DNA of 64,000 nt from Henckelia pumila. Lineage: Eukaryota; Streptophyta; Magnoliopsida; Lamiales; Gesneriaceae. The stretch covers positions 7,254,001 through 7,318,000 of the forward strand of contig NW_027331831.1 in the NCBI RefSeq assembly GCF_033568475.1, written 5' to 3'. The notes beneath the pieces were generated by a model that saw only the letters and a program-made list of their open reading frames with translations, did no database searches and was not told where the DNA came from. The translations under genes and the position numbers were made by a program. Below, piece by piece: positions 47,501 to 58,769 of the stretch (positions are counted from its first letter, which is position 1; every line of letters starts with the position of its first letter).

Positions 47501-49964
47501 TTGTAACTCCAGGTCAACTAAATTATTGTTTTATCTTAATTTTCAAATATTAATTCAAATTTTACTTAGATCAACTTCATGATGTACATATCATTATACC
47601 AATTTCTAAATCGAAATTTGGACCACCAACTCTATGTCATATGTTGATTTTTTTTTATTTGACAAAATGTCATATGTTGATTTCTTATTTTTTTTTAGCA
47701 CACCAACGTAAATCATGATTGAATCAAAATAGAGTCATTATAATCTTGGAACAAGATATCATAAATAAAAATAGGTGCATCGTAAAAAAATATATTTTTA
47801 TCAACTTGTTGCTACTTAGTACTTGAAATAATAATCATGTGATGTAAAGAGGGCCAAGTTTTGTACTAGTCAAAAGTCGTCCATGTATTTCTAACCTTAT
47901 ATAATTAATAAAAACTCTTGTGAGATTATAAATTTTATAAATTGGTTTTGTGAAACGGATATATTTATCGACCCATTTTATAAAAAAAAATTATTTTTTA
48001 CTTTATATAATCAGAATCAATTTGTTTGACAAATAAATATCTGTGGGATCATCATAGTTAACTTAAAAATGAAAGATTAAGATTCATTATACAATATTAG
48101 TGAAAAATACATATGCTTTGTATGTGTAAAATAGAGGTTTTTTATATGTAAATTTTTTTTTTGAAAGCAAAAAATGGGGTAATCAGTGAGAGGTTTAGTG
48201 AGATAGTGGATAAGAAGAATAATTATGTAATAATGAATTTTGGTGTTTTGAAATTAGTTAATACAGTAGACCTTTTATATAATAGTATTGATAATTATGG
48301 GCAAAAATAACTTTTACTGACATGTCATTTAATTTTTTTACTAATAATTATTATAAATAAATATAAATGCATTCGACTAGTCATTCGATCCAATCCAATG
48401 CATTAAATTTTTCGTACTGTTTATGAATGTCCTTTCTAGCATTGAAAAGGTGGTTTTATCGGAGAGAATCCAAGAATTTGATCAAAATACACGTATTTTT
48501 TTTTTTTGACGGGAAAATACACGGATTTAATCTGCGAACCTGTGTGTTTCACATAAATTTGAGAAACTAAATTTTAAAAAACAATTTCCAATTTTACCAT
48601 TTTTTAATGAAGATTTTTTTTTTTTGAGGCAGAAACTTGTATTTTATTCAATATAATCAGTCATTACAAGCCCAACCAACCACAATGGAAATTCACCATT
48701 CATCCAAACAAAAGATGAATGAGAAGAAGAAGAAAAATCAGCAATACTATGAGAAATGATATTAATTTAATATAGATAAATTAGTAAAACAATATGAGAT
48801 ATAACATTAAAAATTAGACTATATATTCGAGACGAATGAAAAAGAAAATGTAGTCTAAATGAGTGGGAGAGAGGGTTTACATTTTTTGGGAAGAAAATAA
48901 CTCACAAAAAAAAGTGATTTTTTCACTATTCGGTCCGGTAAAGTGAATTAATTATCAGTGTCCACCACTATTTTTTCCCCCTTATTTCTGTTTTTTATGT
49001 GCTTCTAGTCTAATCGAAGGGAGTGTCTGTGTAGTTAAAGTACGTGAAAATGGTGAAAATTTTGAGGCTAAAAATACTAAACAGATATAGCCTGAAAGAG
49101 GGGCCCCTCTTTCTAAATCAATTTTTTTTTAGTATGAGAAATATTTTTTAAAAAACATCATCCAACGCCAAAGTTTTTAGTATAAAAATTATATATACCA
49201 CTATTTTTAGTTTATATAAAATAACTAACTATGCATGCATTTTGATGGCAGAGTGATGCATACCAAGCAACAGGATGCTACAATCTTCTGTGCTCCGGAT
49301 TTGTGCAAACAAACAGTAGAATAGCCATAGGCGCTGCTATTTCTCCAGTGTCATCCATGGGTGGAGATCAATTTGATATCACCATTCTCATATGGAAGGT
49401 ACATATATAACACCATAAATTCTACGATATTATCATTTATATATATGTTCACGATCCAGACGTTTATTAAGTCTTAATGTACTTAATAACTCGACGTGTT
49501 TCATAATTTTAGTTCTTTTTCGTCGAAATGTCGGCAAGGTCTATAACATTGTTATTTTGACAATTAACCACTTGCGCACCACATAGGATCCAAAATTAGG
49601 GAACTGGTGGATGAGATTCGGTGACAATACATTAGTTGGTTACTGGCCCAACGAGCTATTCACGCACTTAGCGGACCGGGCCACGATGGTGGAGTGGGGA
49701 GGGGAGATCGTGAACTCCGGGACCCACGACGAACACACGACGACTCAGATGGGCTCAGGCCAGTTCGCGGAGGACGGATTTGGCAAAGCTAGCTATTTTC
49801 GGAATCTCGAGATCGTGGACTCGGACAACAGCCTAAGCACGGCCCAAGATATCTCGGTTCTTGCGGAGAACTCGAATTGTTACAACATAGTGAGCTCTCG
49901 CAATGGGGAATGGGGCACTCATTTTTACTATGGTGGGCCTGGGAGGAACCCAAATTGTCAATAA
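44517..49964 (+). CDS. Neprosin-domain (DUF239) protein, putative glutamic endopeptidase family
   Basis: Seven exons, all phase 0: 44517-44771, 44910-44996, 45687-46001, 46478-46648, 47017-47070, 49252-49398, 49587-49964; 468 residues. Residues about 25-46 ([19 protein letters not shown]) form a signal peptide or signal anchor, so the protein should enter the secretory pathway. A neprosin activation-peptide region follows (about 60-160, with [24 protein letters not shown]), then the neprosin domain (about 215-468: [50 protein letters not shown]). Glu272 (in IEAGWQ) and Glu383 (in WGGE) are 111 apart, close to the spacing of the two catalytic glutamates of pitcher-plant neprosin, so they are candidates. 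Peptidase activity of ordinary plant members is largely untested. Intron 5 (47071-49251) carries MITE-like repeats. Confidence 0.9.
45031..45159. mobile_element. Small hAT-like MITE in intron 2 of the neprosin-like gene
   Basis: The ends CGGGGGCGGACTCAAG and, from the right, CAGGGTTGGACTCAT form imperfect inverted repeats of hAT type around 129 bp. The flanking 8-mers TGTGTATT and ATTACATT match only partly, so the target duplication is decayed or the call is wrong. Confidence 0.4.
47195..47375. mobile_element. Stowaway-like MITE in intron 5 of the neprosin-like gene
   Basis: The ends CACTCCCCCCATTTCAAATA and, from the right, CCTCATCCGTCTTAATTATA are degenerate versions of the CTCCCTCCGTCC(C/T)AATTATA terminus of plant Stowaway elements. 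TA dinucleotides flank both ends (47193, 47376). It is 181 bp and non-coding. Confidence 0.5.
48530..48880. repeat. Dispersed repeat copy a, with possible LINE tail inside
   Basis: It shares TTTACCATTYTTTAATRAAGAT, TTAATWYAATAT and ACTAGACTATATATT-like blocks, in order, with 56420-56700. Here about 140 bp (48617-48758), starting with a poly(T) run and GAGGCAGAAACTTGTATTTT, separate the blocks. This may be the antisense 3' end of a LINE. Boundaries are approximate. Confidence 0.5.
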
Positions 49965-50804
49965 GCTAAGTGGATGATATATATAAATATATACCTACAA
50001 AAAAGACCCATCAAAATGCAAATTCTTTCGTCTTCTACGCTTCTTCAAGATTGTAGGGTTATGCTATTTCCAACCATGTTTTCTGCTGATTCCCACTGTG
50101 TTTTTCTAGTTTTGTGTATTTTGGTAAAAGGGGCTATTGTATTTGTACCTAGTTTTGAACACCAAAAGCATCAAACAGGGTAAGGAAATGGCAGTTATAT
50201 TCTATTGGAATTTGGAAAAGTTGGTGTTACTCATATTATTATTGCAAAAATGTGCATTTTACTTTCAATGTATATGTTGTTTTGTTTTGTTTGATTTTGT
50301 TTTTTTAATCACATTTTAACCCGTGTGACAGAGTACCTACTCTTCGGTACACATTGGATAAACTTTTTTATTATCAAAATATCTATGTTCACTCTTCGAG
50401 GTTCGTGATTTTCTCTTAATAGACGAATGTATTTCTGGTTTTTCGCCATCCCAATTTCCTACCAAATTTACATGTTTGCGTAACTGTATGTGTAGATTGT
50501 AGGTGTATGTAAAGATGAAAAACAAAGTTACTTTGGATTAAATCTGATGTTTCAACTTTCAAATGCAATTATACGATTCTTAATTTGCCATTCAATATGA
50601 AGAGCCAAAATATAATTATTTTCGATAATTAATAAATATTTTAATTTGGGAAAAAAATAATATAATAAATTTTTTATTGATTCATTTTTCTTTTAAAAAT
50701 ATAATATAATATATATTTTTATTTGTTATCAATCAAATTAAAAAAAAAAAAAAGAAACCCAATCCCAACATAGCTATACAGGCTTTCCACAACCACCACT
50801 TGGA
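49965..50804. other. Spacer between the neprosin-like gene and the next gene
   Basis: The 3' untranslated region of the upstream gene and the promoter of the downstream gene must lie here. It is AT-rich, with TA-rich runs at 50700-50720 and a poly(A) run just before the 50805 start. Nothing else was recognised. Confidence 0.5.
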
Positions 50805-53800
50805 ATGGCGACAGCGGCGATTCCCGTTCTTCATCTTCAGCCTCCCTTCCGCAAATTCTCTTCCACATTTGGGTCCAACATTTCGCCAAATCCCCGCAAT
50901 ATCCCCTCTTTCCCTCATTGCAAAACCTTCAAGTTCAAATCCCTGAAAATGGTTCCGTTTGCTGTTACAGAATCGTCTGATTCCCCCAAGTCCCTGGACT
51001 CCGACCCGCAAATTCTCCTTCAGGAACTCGCAGTATGCACCGGGATATTTATACCCTTTTTCCTTGAAAGTTGAATTTTTTTGCTTCTGTGCTTATATTT
51101 GCGTGAGAGTGTGTAGAATATCAATATGCTACTCTGGCTTGATGTTTAACTCCTATTTTAGTGATTTTGTTTTGGTGGACATGCAGGATTGTTTTGTTCT
51201 CCCTTCGGATTACTTATCGAAGCTACCGCAGGATCTTCGCCTTGATGTGAGTTTATTCTTTGTAGAAGAAATGTGCTACTGGGAAGTTAGCTTGAGATTG
51301 TATCTTTTTTCTAATAATGCATGCTACTGCTTGGAACGACTTACTTTGTTAATTCAAGTTGGAATTTGGATACCATAAAGTCTGTTCTTGTAACTTGGGA
51401 AAAAATAATTTGTGCTCTGGCCAGGCAGCGATGACGTTCTGTATAGCACTTCGGAGATCTTTGTGAGGACCTTTGGATGTTGTACTTTTTTCGGTTGTTT
51501 TGTCTAGAAGAAAACAGTTACCTGATTTTGTTCTATTTTTTTCTTGTGATACTTTCCCTTACGCTTTTGTGTATAGAGATTCTTATCACATGGAAAGTCT
51601 GACTATTTCTATATGCAAATCTTGAAGCTGAATGATGCAGCCTTTGATCTTTCGAACGGTCCTGTTAAAAATGAGGTCAGTTCTTTTGCACTTCGAATCT
51701 TTATGAAACGAAAGCAAGGGATCCATGTGTTGATGATTCCTAATTGACGCTTGTATCTTGCAAATACAAATTCTAATCCAAATGCTCATTTTAGAACATC
51801 AAGTAATTTGCTTTGTGATATAGTGTACCCACGTTCTTATTAATCTTAAATTATGACCGCATATTATGAGTCTATGACTGCATAAAGTTCAAATTCTGAA
51901 GAATCTGTAAATCCATATGCTGTAGATTTCTAATTGGCCTTTTTTTTTTTTAATATCTTACTCATATAAATTATAATCCAAATACTCGTACTATAACTTC
52001 AAGTGACTTAGTTGTGACCTAGTGTACCTGTGTACAATAGACAGGGATAGAGGGTATATATGGGCGATGGTGGGCTATCGGCAGGATTTAGCTCACTGCA
52101 GTAGCCCATTTGTAAAAACCAAGCATTACTTACTCTTGTCTTGACTTTTGTTTTTCGTAATGCAGTGTGGTGAACAGATGGGACAGACTTTGTTAGATAT
52201 AAGTCGAGCATGGGAACGTGCAGAAACTTCTACTTCAGCAAAACTAGTGAGCGAGCTCCCTTTGTTAGTGGGCTCCCTTACTGGCTTTAATAAATCAGGC
52301 AAGTCTACAGATACATTTTTTTTGCTAGTTTGTAGTATTATGGTGTTTTAAGTTTCCCAATTTATTATACCATGTACTTTTCACTTATTGTTTGTTGTTG
52401 TTAGTTAGCGCTTGGAAAGCGCTTAGTGTCTGCTGGAAGGAGGTTCCAGTCGATGGGTCAATATGGTCAGGGTGAACTTCAAAAGGTAAGAACAGAAATT
52501 TTTTTGCTTCAGTTTTAGCAAGGCGATGCTTCACCCGCATGGCAGGAAATGAGGACGTATGAGTGCCATTGTATTATTTGTTGTTTTTAATGTTTGCATT
52601 GCACTTGCTAATCCCAAAATTGTTCTCAACTTTTTTGATCTTAGATTCCAGGCTGGTACTATCTTAATTATTATTTCCACTTCTTCTTCGTGTCATGTTT
52701 TCCGTGTGTTTTGTGGGTCGAGACGATTGTGAACTTGTGCAATGTCAACGTAAAACAGAGTAAAATACTTTCACAAAATTTGTTTATTTTTTTGCACATA
52801 GAACTATCTGTTTGCGCATATTCTTTCAACCATATTACTATAGCAATTATATTATATCATTAAAAAGACATTTGTTTGTAATCTTATTGTGAATATATGG
52901 GAAGAGCTCGAACACTTTGAGATGGAGATAAAATGATAAATTTTGAGGAGTTGAGATCATCATGATCATTGTTACTGTGCATTAAACTTGAAAATGCTTG
53001 ATCACACTTTATAGCCATTTTTACTATGACTTCTGTAGTTTGTGTGCAATTATCTAATTTTATGTCTTGATCCTTGAGGATATTTACAAATTTTGATGCC
53101 TTGACTGGATTTTCTTGTTGGAGAGTGGTTAATGGGCAAATGATTTTCTTTCTATTCTATAATGATTTTTGGATATTTCTTAATCAGTGCAGATCGCCAA
53201 AGTGATGATTAATGCAGGAAAGCTATTGTCTGCAAGTCCTGTAGCCGATGTAGGCAATGAAAAGCCTAAACAGGAATCGAGGATGCTGAAGGTATATATG
53301 TTTTGCAGTTCATAGGCCGTGATTAATTTCTTTTTAGAACCATGTTTTCTATCTCTGAAAACAAAACCATCACGCACTATATTCTGCCAAAGAAGTTCAT
53401 TCCATTCACATTTCCATACATAAACATTATATTTAATTTGACCTTATGTCACTCCCAAATACAATATTATGATATATTCTAACATAGTACATCATATTTT
53501 AAAATTTTTAAATACAACAGGGGCTACTAAAGAAATGTACATAAGATGTGACATTACTCATTACATTCTTACATGAGATGACGTCGTATCAAAATATTTA
53601 TATTGTAAAACCAACCAGAATGCAACCTCCAAAAACACACTCATGTTAGGTTAACTCGGATATGCCTAAGGTAAGAGTCAGTCGTTAGCATAGTGTTTGG
53701 TTCACTAGTTCACTACAGATTAGTACACAAGATGTGTATCTTGCAGTTTGGCGAGCTTCAGGTTGAACTTACTCCAGAAAAGGCATATATTGGAGCTGGC

Positions 53801-54180
53801 ATTGGCTTTGTTTTTGGGTAATCATTCCTATTGACTTGTGACTCTCCATTCATTCTACGAAGTTTTAGAGACTTATATTTCTCGTTGTGAAACTCCAAAA
53901 ACAGAATTCTTTCATGGCAACTAGGTCAAGGCATCCAAAGCACACCAGAGAGCTCCTTAGAGTATGCTAATGACAATGCTTTGCTTCTGGCTAAGGTGTT
54001 AAATATATCATTGATTCATTACAAATTTGTTTTTGAACCGATAATAATCATGAAATAGTAACCATGTAGTCGCTGCGTGGAACTTTACTCGCAATTTTCT
54101 ATTCTTCGGCGGTGTTGTCCGCTGTTGCAACGGCAGGACTTATCCTACTTGGTGGACAATTGAACTCGAAAGAAAAATGA
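50805..54180 (+). CDS. Plastid-targeted membrane protein of unknown function
   Basis: Nine exons: 50805-51032, 51187-51246, 51628-51675, 52166-52298, 52409-52485, 53193-53291, 53747-53817, 53905-53995, 54070-54180; 918 nt, 305 residues. The first 50 or so residues are Ser/Phe/Pro-rich without acids, like a plastid transit peptide. The soluble middle has DCFVLPSDYLSKLPQDLRLD and ALGKRLVSAGRRFQSMGQYGQGELQKIAK. The C-terminus has a weak hydrophobic segment (about 229-249) and a clear membrane helix (about 274-297), ending in polar NSKEK. Intron 4 uses a GC donor (G|GCAAGT at 52299) with AG at 52408, the only reading that keeps frame. The pattern looks like a conserved plant family, but I cannot name it. 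It is convergent with the C2 gene. Confidence 0.85.
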
Positions 54181-54805
54181 GAGGGTATGCCTGACCCACC
54201 TTTACTTTGTTCTTCTTCTGATGTAAATAAGTGAAATAATATCGCCAAATTCGTGACGTTGAAAGATAATTCGGTTTGTATCTTGCAATAAATGGTCAAA
54301 TCTTCATTGTACTACAATGTTTTTTTACTTGCGGTCTAGAATTAATCATAGATTCGTTGGGAGAGTAAAAGGAGGGAAAGCATATCCATTGGAGAAGATA
54401 GTATTTAAAATTTTCAAATCCATCATTTTATTAATTGCACTTGTTTGTATAACTGTGTATTCTTGGATTTCGAATTCCTTTATAATTATCATTGTAAACT
54501 CGTAACATTGTCATTCTGATGGGTTTAAATTTCTCACATTGAAGTCACTTGAAACCAAATAAATGATATACATTTTGTAAAGAATCATGCAATAAAGTGA
54601 TTCAAGCCTAAAGAAGGCAGCGAAAAAGAAAATTCACCAAAATTAATATGAACAATGAAAGCGATATCATGTAGTAAACACTAATTTCTGAGACCAGGTT
54701 ATCTAATCAACGATAAGAAAGAATTGAGCAGTGTTCCAAATACAATGACATAATCAAGAATCCAGGAATGAGTCTTGTATTATGAAAGAAACCTGCGAGA
54801 TTTCG
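54181..54805. other. Convergent intergenic region
   Basis: 625 bp between two gene 3' ends. It must hold both polyadenylation regions. No element or RNA gene was recognised. Confidence 0.5.
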
Positions 54806-56011
54806 TTATGGACGCGAAATCAAAGTAAAGTTGTGTGTATTCTTATGGCCATGCTGTTTCATCTTCTTCTTCAATTTCTTAGACCCGCAAATGAAGCTGA
54901 ACTGAAACCCGTAAGCATTTGCGAAACATGAAAGCAGCCCTTTCCCTTGAGGACTCCCTTTCTTGTGATGGCCTGCTTTCTTACCGTTTCTCAATGGGAT
55001 TTGGTCGTCGTCTGTTAATCTCCTTTTGACGCTTTTGGGTTTCAACTGCACTTCTTCTTCACTTTTCTCTCCTGTTTCCGTCCAATTTTCGAATACAGAG
55101 CTCCCGTATTCTTCGTTGTCGTTGGAATACAACCATTTCCTCACGTTTTCAGAACCGTGAATGGAGGTGTTATCAGGTTCTGGTGGCATGCTTCTGGTTT
55201 TTTCTTCATGGGTCTGAGTCGGTTCCTCGGAATTCGATTCGAAGATTTGGGGGCCTGGGTTTGTTTCCGGGCCTTCAGAATCCTCAACAATGCGATGTTC
55301 CTTTTCTTTTCCCCTTTCAGAGCTCCCGTATTCTTCCTTGTCGTTGGAATACGACCATTCTCTCACCTTTTCCAGAAGGTGAATGGAGGTGTTATCACGT
55401 TCTGTCGGCAAGCTCGTCGTTTTTTCGTCGCGGGTTTGAGTCAGTTCCTCAGATTTTGATGCGAATATTCGGGGTCCTGGATTTGTTTCCGGGCCTGTCG
55501 AATCCTCAATAATGCAATGCTCCTTTTCACCGTCTTGATTAGCACATTCTAATCTCTCTTCGTTTCCTATTCCGGAATGGCTGATTTCGTTCAAGGCTGG
55601 AACCTTGCAGTCGACAAGGTGGATTCCAACATTCAGGGTTCCTTTCAGAAGCCCCGACGGGCGACGAACTTGGAGCGAAACACGTCGAAGGGATGGATTC
55701 TTATGCAGCGATGGTGACAGACTGTTGATCATAAGATGCGCGGTGCCTATTGGGAGATCACGCAACCACGCGACATTGTATACCTCGATGGTGATACCTG
55801 AGGAGGATTTGGATTTTAGAAATCTTTCGTCCACCTTGAACGTTACTTTGTGATTCCAGGTGGGGTTGCAGTTTCCCCGATGGTCGACCGCGGTGGATAA
55901 CCGATGGTCGGGGTTGATGTAGGCCACGGCGAATGTTCGCAACATTTTGGACACGGGGGGAAGGTCCTGTGCCGAGATTATGGTGATTTCCAGGAGCTTG
56001 AAAACACTCAT
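54806..56011 (-). CDS. C2-domain protein, intronless, with internal duplication
   Basis: One exon of 401 codons. Residues about 4-130 form a C2 domain of the plant SRC2/BAP type (LLEITIISAQDLPPV, NPTWNHKVTFKV, TIEVYNVAWLRDLPIGTAHL). The aspartates of the usual Ca-binding loops are largely missing (MLRTFAVAY where GKMDVYA is typical), so calcium-independent membrane or protein binding is more likely. Residues 162-231 and 236-305 are a direct duplication rich in Glu, Ser and Thr. The tail is basic (SVKRRL, GKKAGHHKKG, KKLKKKMKQHGHK) and could bind nucleic acid, lipid or the nucleus import machinery. The family is linked to stress and cell-death control in plants, but this role is inference here. 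The start is fixed by the C2 domain beginning at residue 4. Confidence 0.88.
   Translation of the reverse strand: MSVFKLLEITIISAQDLPPVSKMLRTFAVAYINPDHRLSTAVDHRGNCNPTWNHKVTFKVDERFLKSKSSSGITIEVYNVAWLRDLPIGTAHLMINSLSPSLHKNPSLRRVSLQVRRPSGLLKGTLNVGIHLVDCKVPALNEISHSGIGNEERLECANQDGEKEHCIIEDSTGPETNPGPRIFASKSEELTQTRDEKTTSLPTERDNTSIHLLEKVREWSYSNDKEEYGSSERGKEKEHRIVEDSEGPETNPGPQIFESNSEEPTQTHEEKTRSMPPEPDNTSIHGSENVRKWLYSNDNEEYGSSVFENWTETGEKSEEEVQLKPKSVKRRLTDDDQIPLRNGKKAGHHKKGSPQGKGLLSCFANAYGFQFSFICGSKKLKKKMKQHGHKNTHNFTLISRP
55097..55528 (-). repeat. In-frame 222-bp tandem duplication in the C2-domain gene
   Basis: Copy 1 (55319-55528) and copy 2 (55097-55306) encode matching blocks: EKEHxIxEDSxGPETNPGP, SEExTQTxxEKT, DNTSIHxxExVRxWxYSND and EEYGSS. 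Their offset is exactly 74 residues, with no indel between copies. Confidence 0.93.
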
Positions 56012-56810
56012 GGTGATTGGTTTTTGATCAGGGGGAATAAAAGATTATCGTCTCCAGGGACGATGGATTTCAACCCTTTCCGACAATATCTTTTATGTTT
56101 TATGATTATGGTACTTTTTAGTACATGTCAAACATAATCAATGTTTGGGGAAAAAAACTACTCAAATGAACTTATCGAAATGTAAATTGGATTAAGTCAC
56201 ATCTGATTTTTCATGTTGTCCCCATTGTTTCACACGAAAAATCTTATGTGGTCCATGTTGGGAGGGCCTGTAAATTGGCTCAAAAGTTAAAATATGCTTG
56301 AAGTTAAATAAGACCAATGCTCCTACAAAATCGCAACAACCACATTCCTCTATTTTGATGCTTGCAATATGTCATAATAACTTATTATTGCTTCTCGTGA
56401 TATACATATATACTCTCTCATCGGTGTTTTTCACACAGATTAAAAAAAATGTTTGAAAAATAAATTTTAGAAAGCAATTTCTCATTTTACCATTCTTTAA
56501 TAAAGATTATAATAGGTTTCAAAAAAAAATAATAAAGATTTTAATAGAATAAAATGATTGTATAAATAGTTAATGATATTAATTCAATATGGGTAAATTG
56601 ATAAAAGAATAAGAGATAACATTAAATATGAAAACTAGACTATATATTTGGAATGGAAAAAAAAATGTAGCATAAATCAGTGAAACAAAGTTAGTATATA
56701 AGGAATTATGTGGGAGTTAAGAAATTACATATTTTCATTGGTTATATAAATGTTTTGTATTAATGGGTAAGATATGTACAATCGTGATCCTGATTAAAAA
56801 ATATTACTTT
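56012..56810. other. Upstream region of the C2 gene with dispersed repeat copy b
   Basis: The part next to 56012 is the presumed promoter of the minus-strand C2 gene. From about 56420 to 56700 lies a degenerate repeat, related to that at 48530-48880, with ACTAGACTATATATTTGGAA. The rest is AT-rich and shows nothing else. The Copia-2 target site ACTTT is at 56806-56810. Confidence 0.55.
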
Positions 56811-57029
56811 TGTTACAATATTATGGATGTCAAAGATTTGGGTGATCGAACAAATCTTCAAGAGATGGTAAAGAATCAAGATAATATCAATTCCTTGTAA
56901 TTGCATAGTTACCATACTCGAGAATTTCTTGTACCTATAAATAGATCACTTATGTAATACTTTTGATATATTGAATTTACTTGTTTTTTTTGCATATTCT
57001 TTGGTTAATTTATCCTTTATTTTATAACA
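56811..57029 (+). repeat. 5' LTR of Copia-2
   Basis: 219 bp with a TATA box CTATAAATAG at 56935-56944. The sequence right after it, CGTTATCAGTACGATTT (57030-57046), is at the PBS position and has the TTATCAG core common in plant Copia elements. The leader to the gag start at 57491 is AT-rich without other features. Confidence 0.93.
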
Positions 57030-57490
57030 CGTTATCAGTACGATTTTGCTAATGTTTTTCAATTTCATGGTTTTCATATAATTATCTCTCCGGCACATCT
57101 TACTCACGTCACCCACCACCGCCAACTTTGAGTGTCTCGTATTGAATTTGATGTATAATAATTTTGTAGATTATCATTTTCTTTATCCACGTCTGACGCC
57201 ACCCACCATCACCAACTTTCAAATTCTTAAGTTACTTCTTGAATGTTATCCGTATGCTAATTAATTCATTTATGGCTTACACTATCATGTATAATTCTTC
57301 TGTCCTATTCTTGAATCATGGCATGATTACGTGAACTTGAGTATATGGACCATCCATATTTTGTTCCCTTTTAATCTACTATTATTTCATAAAACATCAG
57401 TTTACATGTATATATTATAATTATGTTTAGAGATTTTTATTGATGAATATTATATGATTCTTAATTATTTTTTTTTTTTTAGATTTCATC

Positions 57491-58595
57491 ATGTCGAATA
57501 TCTCAAAGCTTGAATTTGTCGCTCTTGATATCTCCGGCAAGAATTATCTCTCTTAGATACTAGATGCTGAAATACATCTAGATGCTATGGGTATTGGAAA
57601 TACAATCAAAGATGAAAATAATGAATCACCGCAAAACCGTGCAAAGGCTATGATATGTCTTCGTCACCATCTTCATGATAGTTTGAAAATTGAGTATTTG
57701 ACGATAAAAAATCCTCTTGATCTGTGGAATAATTTGAAAGAGAGATATAGCCATCAAAAGACGGTGATTCTCCCAAAAGCACGCTATGATTGGATGCATT
57801 TGCGCTTACAAGATTTTAAGTCTGTAAGTGAATATAATTCTGCATTATTTCGCATCAGTTCACAATTGAAATTGTGTGGAGAAAAAATAACTGATGATGA
57901 TTTTTTGGAAAAAACATATTCCACGTTTCATGCCTCTAATGTTCTCCTGCAACAGCAGTATAGAGAGAAATGCTTCAAAAAATATTCTGAATTGATTTCA
58001 TGTTTACTTGTGGCTGAGCAAAATAATGAATTATTGATGAAAAATCATGAAATCCATCCCACTGGAGCCAACCCATTCCCTGAAGTGAATGTGGCGATGC
58101 ATGATGAAAAAAGAAAACAAAATAAGACCGAATTTGGTCGTGGTAGTGGTCATGGTCATGGACGTGGACGTGGACGTGGACATGGCCGTGAGCGCCGTCG
58201 AGGACGCTTTCATCCGTATAATCGTGGGCATGAAGAGCCACGTGACTATAGTCATAGCAATCAAAAGAATACAAATTATCAAAAATGGGGTAATGGCCAA
58301 GCAAAGAAAGTTGAACGGTCAAAATAATATGCCAAAGAAATCAGAAAATGAGTGCTATAGATGTGGAATAAAAGGGCATTGGTATCAAAATTATCGTACA
58401 CCCAAACACCTTGTTGATCTCTACCAAGCATCAAAAGAAAAGGCAAGAGATATAGAGACTAATTTTATTTATCAAGGTGAAGATTTAATCCAAGTCCCAT
58501 CCTTCTCAGCACCTTTCGATGTCTCTGATTTCTTTGAAGACTCAGATGGGAGAATTGATCATTTGATTGGAGATGGCAGCGTGCAGAATTATTAA
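57491..58595 (+). pseudogene. Copia-2 gag (broken)
   Basis: ATG 57491 begins a Copia gag (SNISKLEFVALDISGKNYLS). A TAG at 57554 stops it. The frame then runs on to 58327 with DLWNNLKERY, KARYDWMHLRLQDFKSVSEYNSALFRI and a Gly/Arg/His-rich segment (GHGRGRGRGHGRERRRGR). A frameshift near 58300 moves the zinc knuckle into another frame (CYRCGIKGHWYQNY, to 58595), where the last cysteine has become tyrosine. It cannot make a normal nucleocapsid. Confidence 0.88.
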
Positions 58596-58769
58596 ATATT
58601 TTATCTATCGTTTAGTTATATGTTTTGATTTATTTAATGTTTTTGAGTTATTTTTATTTAAGACAATATTAAGTTGGTTTAATTGTTTTTATTATGAATA
58701 AAAGTTATTTATTTCATATTGTCTTTATTATGAATTTTTTTATTCTTATTAATTCTATTATTTTGAATA

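Noticed and set aside
51420..51480. Extra exon (CGATGACGTTCTGTATAGC...) in the plastid membrane protein gene
   Set aside because: Including it breaks the frame, while exon 2 joins exon 3 at 51628 cleanly in phase 0 (DLRLD to LNDAAFDL).
57975..58322. His/Asp-rich minus-strand frame opposite Copia-2 gag
   Set aside because: It is the shadow of the Gly/Arg-rich repeats in the sense gag frame.
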